Source: Comamonadaceae bacterium (GTDB lineage Bacteria; Pseudomonadota; Gammaproteobacteria; Burkholderiales; Burkholderiaceae_C). From it: a stretch of 64,000 nucleotides of DNA. Position 1 is the stretch's first letter, and each line of letters opens with the position of its first letter. Both the position numbers and the translations under genes were made by a program. Positions 61,038 to 64,000 of this stretch are shown one piece after another. The stretch is from contig CANEVH010000008.1 in the NCBI GenBank assembly GCA_947442105.1, positions 22,859-86,858 on the forward strand, given 5' to 3'. The notes beneath the pieces are model-generated. The model was not told the origin of the DNA. It worked only from the letters and a program-made list of their open reading frames with translations, and did not search any database.

Positions 61038-62300
61038 TCACCACATAGAGTGGCCTAGCATGAGCAGGGCTGCCTTGCATTGCGCATCGAAGATGGCGGT
61101 CATGCGCGCAAGCAGGTCGTGTTCTGCCTCGCTTGGCTTGTGCTCCTTGATGAGTCGCGCCTGGGTTTTTTGCCATTGGCCAGGCAAGGTCAAGGCCATT
61201 TTTTCCAGTTCCTTGAGGATGGGCTGGAAGCCAAAGTTGCAATCTGCGCAGAATGCCTCCCACGAGTGTTTGCCCACAGCGTCAAACGTTTCCTCGTCGC
61301 CGATGAACAAGGCTATACCGTTGTCGCCATAGGCCTTGACGCAGAGCAGGTCGTAAAACGGCGCCAACTGGTAGCCCTTGTCATTGATCAGCACCGACAC
61401 ATTTTTGGCATGAGCATCCGCATTGCCAATCAGAAAGTTGAACATCACCCAGCGCTGAAACTGCAGCAAGTCGCTGCCACGCAAGGACAGCCCCCGCATG
61501 GCGGCCACCAGTTTGGGCAAGCTCACCAAGCCCCCGGTGCGCTGGTACTTCCAGCCAGCGCCATGGCCGAGTAATTGGCAGCCGTCAATCTGATGGATGC
61601 TTTGAATTTTTCCGTTAAACACTTGGCGGTCGTAGCGCTCCACCACGTACACCGCTTCGGGCACCCGTTGCAGCCACACCTCGGGCACGGGCAGCTTGAG
61701 GGCGGCTGCGAGCTTCATGCACGCGTACTCGTTGATTGCGCTGGGTTGGTAGCGCAGCTGTCGCGTGTCGGGCTTGGCGATGTGGGTGCTGGGCGACTTA
61801 CCCACGCAGTCCCGGAACTCGCCGGTTTTTCCGTCAAAACGCAGGCCGAGCTTGTCTTGTGCGCCGGCCAGCGACATGCTGCCTTGGTCGTTGGACACCA
61901 GCAGTGGTGTTTGTGCGCGGTTGTGCAGGCGCTCGCTGAGTTCTTCGGGGCTTAGTGGCTTGTACTCCTGGCGGGCCATGGGGGCCTCCTCTTCTGGCAG
62001 CAGGGACAGCACGCCCGGCAACTCCGCGCCTAAGCGCCCCAAAAGATCAAACGATGAGGCGCCGCGAGTGGCGATCGCGCTGATGATGTCGTCCAATACC
62101 TCACCCTCAGGCAGCAGGTTCTCAAAAAACGTTTTTACCTGGTCGCCCACATAGCGCTGCGCCACCACCGGAAACTGAGGCGCCAAGACATAGCCCTGAT
62201 CAGAGATCCACTCTGGGTCGTATTCAAAGAAGTATGCGGCTTGGGCGTGACCAAACCAGCCCATGGGGCGCACGGTATCCCAAACCCGAAGCCTGATCAT
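61038..62300 (-). CDS. hipA: HipA-type toxin kinase
   Basis: The 420-residue Ser/Thr kinase-like toxin follows the HipA pattern: an N-terminal subdomain (WDTVRPMGWFGHAQAAYFF; PEGEVLDDIISAIATRGASSFDLLG-type), SMSLAGAQDKLGLR for ATP binding, HIAKPDTR, the catalytic NFLIGNADAHAKNVSVL and metal-site LAPFYDLLC. HipA phosphorylates glutamyl-tRNA synthetase in E. coli, causing dormancy; the target of this longer-diverged copy is unknown. Its start overlaps the hipB stop (ATGA). Confidence 0.92.
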   Translation of the reverse strand: MIRLRVWDTVRPMGWFGHAQAAYFFEYDPEWISDQGYVLAPQFPVVAQRYVGDQVKTFFENLLPEGEVLDDIISAIATRGASSFDLLGRLGAELPGVLSLLPEEEAPMARQEYKPLSPEELSERLHNRAQTPLLVSNDQGSMSLAGAQDKLGLRFDGKTGEFRDCVGKSPSTHIAKPDTRQLRYQPSAINEYACMKLAAALKLPVPEVWLQRVPEAVYVVERYDRQVFNGKIQSIHQIDGCQLLGHGAGWKYQRTGGLVSLPKLVAAMRGLSLRGSDLLQFQRWVMFNFLIGNADAHAKNVSVLINDKGYQLAPFYDLLCVKAYGDNGIALFIGDEETFDAVGKHSWEAFCADCNFGFQPILKELEKMALTLPGQWQKTQARLIKEHKPSEAEHDLLARMTAIFDAQCKAALLMLGHSMW

Positions 62301-62557
62301 GGTGCGCGCTCCGCAGTGGTTTTGGATGCTGTTTCATCCACGCTCCAACCCTCAATGTTTACCCGCAACCCCAATCCAAGGATTAGCTGGAGCATGAGGC
62401 TCAAGGAACAGCGGCTCGGGTCACTTTCGGCATCACGAATAAACGATTCGCTGACATTGCAAATCCCAGCCGCTTGGGCACGGGTAAGCCCTTGGCGCCT
62501 GCGTTCCTGAAGTAGCTGCTGAGAAAACAGCTTTAAGGTATCGGACGAAATAAGCAT
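62297..62557 (-). CDS. hipB: HipB-type antitoxin
   Basis: An 86-residue XRE helix-turn-helix protein (LLQERRRQGLTRAQAAGICN, then VSESFIRDAESDP) should bind HipA and repress the operon. Two near-identical upstream sites, the nearer one almost touching the start codon, fit autorepression. The ribosome site is weak and overlaps the nearer operator. Confidence 0.9.
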   Translation of the reverse strand: MLISSDTLKLFSQQLLQERRRQGLTRAQAAGICNVSESFIRDAESDPSRCSLSLMLQLILGLGLRVNIEGWSVDETASKTTAERAP

Positions 62558-62563
62558 TTTGTT

Positions 62564-62607
62564 CTCATAAGGACATTAAATATCAATAATTGATCTTATA
62601 AGGTCAT
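62564..62607 (-). promoter_or_regulatory. Paired hipBA operator candidates
   Basis: Two 13-base sites, CTCATAAGGACAT and CTTATAAGGTCAT, start 31 bases apart (three helical turns) directly before hipB, in AT-rich DNA. They share YATAAGGNCAT and are good candidates for HipB binding. Confidence 0.65.
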
Positions 62608-63081
62608 ATTTTGCGCCGTGCAAGGTGATTTGTCTAGCTTTAACAGTCGGAGGCAGTCAGGTGCTGATTGGGCAGCGACCGTGCACGGTCAATAAAGTGT
62701 GACACCGTGTCACGGTTTTGGTTCATCCGCTGAGTGTGCTAGTGCCTACGCCAACCAAGTCATGCTTGCATCCTTGAACAGAAACGTTGTACGGCCGGTC
62801 AAACCTATGCCGGCACATGTGTCCCAGCTACTTGAACGCGAGGCCTGATCTTGGTAGTGCCCAAAGCCTGTAGCTCAGACAGAGTGGCAAAGTTCTAATC
62901 GGTTATAACTTTGGCAGGCGGGGTCTAGCTGGTGGCCAAACCTTATTTGGCCCTTGCCGAAAAAGTGTGTCACCGTGACACGTTTTCGCGCGGAACTTGT
63001 CGATGTTTGACTGCCGCTACTTGGAACCCATAGGTTAACAATGGCCGTCAAGAAGCAGGTGCGTCGACAATTTTGAAAAAT

Positions 63082-63150
63082 TTGCTCTTGCAAGGGCGTT
63101 TTCTCTCCCTGGTTGCATATATCTGTAATTTTTGTTCTCTTGGGATCGCT
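63082..63150 (+). repeat. Hairpin plus AT-rich block, copy 1
   Basis: TTTGCTC, a CTTGCAAG palindrome, GGGCGTTTTCTC, ATATAT, then AATTTTTGTTCTCTTGGGAT. The same layout returns 320 bases later. The hairpin followed by T resembles a terminator and the AT-rich part a promoter. Confidence 0.6.
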
Positions 63151-63400
63151 CAAAGTTCTAATCGCTAGAACTTTAAAAGCACCTCAGTCATGTTGACACC
63201 GTCAAAGTGAATCCTGCGCCGGTATAGGGTAGGAGGCGCACCTCTCGTTGGCAGCTGATGGGTCATTGCTGGTCGGTTGTCGGAAAACGTGATTTCTTCC
63301 TTGCTGGCGCAGCGTGCATCACCTCGTCTTGTTGGAGCGGCGTGTGCCAGCAGGCTAACAGTGTTAGCTACAGCATGACTGTACGCAATAGGCGCAATGT

Positions 63401-63470
63401 TTTGCTCTCCGGGGAGCGTTTTTTCTCATTTTGAGTGATATATAACTAAATTTGTTCTTTTGGGGTCGTT
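63401..63470 (+). repeat. Hairpin plus AT-rich block, copy 2
   Basis: TTTGCTC, a CC/GG hairpin, GGAGCGTTTTTTCTC, ATATAT, then AAATTTGTTCTTTTGGGGTC. It aligns with copy 1 over about 70 bases, with the stem changed but pairing kept, which suggests selection on structure. Confidence 0.6.
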
Positions 63471-64000
63471 GAATTTGATGCTCACAAGGTTTTTGTAACC
63501 TTACGGAGGCAGTCTCAGCGACCATAGAAGGCTGCCGGTATCCGTTGGATAAATTATCGATTGGGTACCGGCGTTTACCCTTGGCGCGCACCGTGGCTGA
63601 TTCCAAAGAAGGGTTGACGAGCGTTCAACCCGCGTACCTAACGGAAACCGAGCCGATGAGGCAAAAGTCACAGCCTATGACTTATCAAGTTCTTGCGAGT
63701 GAGTCACGTTGACTCACTGAGTTTTCGGCCCAAGTCTTGGCCTAAGAGTTGGCCAGTTCTTACGGTAAGAGTTAGCTGGCCGAACACTGTGGCAGTGATC
63801 TCATAGAAACAATTAAGTCGTTGGAGGGCTTTAGTACGGCAAAATTGTCCTTTAACAGGCCGCTGAAATACCCCGCGCAAAAGTGTGGCGCCTTGCTCGG
63901 GACATTTGATTTCCACGCAACCCTTTCATATCGTGAACTCCCGACGCTTTTCGAGGCTGATTTCATCGGTTTGAGCCTCGTTTTCCCGCATTTCCCGCGC

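Larger units (their letters stand above)
62610..64000. other. 1.4-kb gene-free region rich in palindromes and duplicated motifs
   Basis: No frame here looks like a protein; all are short, broken and lack ribosome sites. The region holds a perfect palindrome (GACCGTGCACGGTC at 62677), two forms of the inverted pair GTGACAC/GTGTCAC (62699, 62967), AAAGTTCTAATCG twice (62889, 63152), CGGAGGCAGTC followed by CAGCGACC twice (62648, 63504), a duplicated hairpin/AT-rich block, and hairpins near 63611, 63699 and 63751. Base composition is lower in GC than the flanking genes. The region runs off the window edge. Confidence 0.7.

Noticed and set aside
62610..64000. Integron attC array
   Set aside because: No integrase gene is visible and the conserved attC end motifs are not arranged at hairpin ends; kept only as one possibility in the findings.

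Overview
The window is GC-rich chromosomal DNA from a betaproteobacterium, most likely a Comamonadaceae member of the Rhodoferax/Polaromonas/Acidovorax type. This is inferred from gene content and protein style (paired cyanophycin synthetases with a dedicated ABC transporter, the queE-queD-guaD run, hda next to purM, pcnB-folK), not from a 16S gene, which is absent. Coding density is high and most genes are core functions in short overlapping operons. Several accessory segments interrupt this background.

Left part (1-10 kb): the end of a BMP-type nucleoside ABC transporter and a Rieske oxygenase; two small envelope/stress genes (a DUF5670 membrane peptide and a BON-domain lipoprotein); an ice-binding-type lipoprotein paired with an OmpA-type porin; a nucleosidase; and a fatty acid desaturase overlapping a PhnD-like binding protein. 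From 10.4 to 16.2 kb there is an AT-rich leader, a three-gene chaperone-usher fimbrial operon (pilin, chaperone, unusually extended usher) and a truncated two-partner-secretion transporter.

Middle part (16.5-43.7 kb): queuosine precursor genes queE and queD overlap guaD. They are followed by three copies of a hairpin-bearing repeat, a DJ-1/SRPBCC fusion and a small tyrosine phosphatase. A cyanophycin locus comes next: cphA and a second synthetase on the minus strand, diverging from an ABC transporter and a DUF1854 protein. Then come purM, an AI-2E-type permease, hda, a HAD phosphatase, pcnB and folK (whose end carries a 58-bp perfect palindrome), an alpha/beta-hydrolase-fold protein, an Ala-rich helical protein, a GGDEF/HD-GYP protein, and a TonB receptor / substrate-binding protein / hybrid histidine kinase trio.

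Right part: an orphan GvpN-like AAA ATPase lies beside an 8.6-kb integrative element inserted in the 3' end of a tRNA-Thr(CGU) gene. The element is bounded by 51-bp direct repeats. It carries a tyrosine integrase, a HigBA toxin-antitoxin pair, a primase/helicase-type replication protein followed by an array of GGTAC motifs (candidate origin), and two small secreted proteins. Beyond the intact tRNA come fbp, pepN, a two-gene ATPase plus TOPRIM (DUF4276) module resembling anti-phage OLD/PARIS systems, prfB with its programmed frameshift, and hipBA. The last 1.4 kb has no supported gene but is packed with palindromes and duplicated motifs. I regard this and the GvpN/island region as the most promising places for something undescribed.
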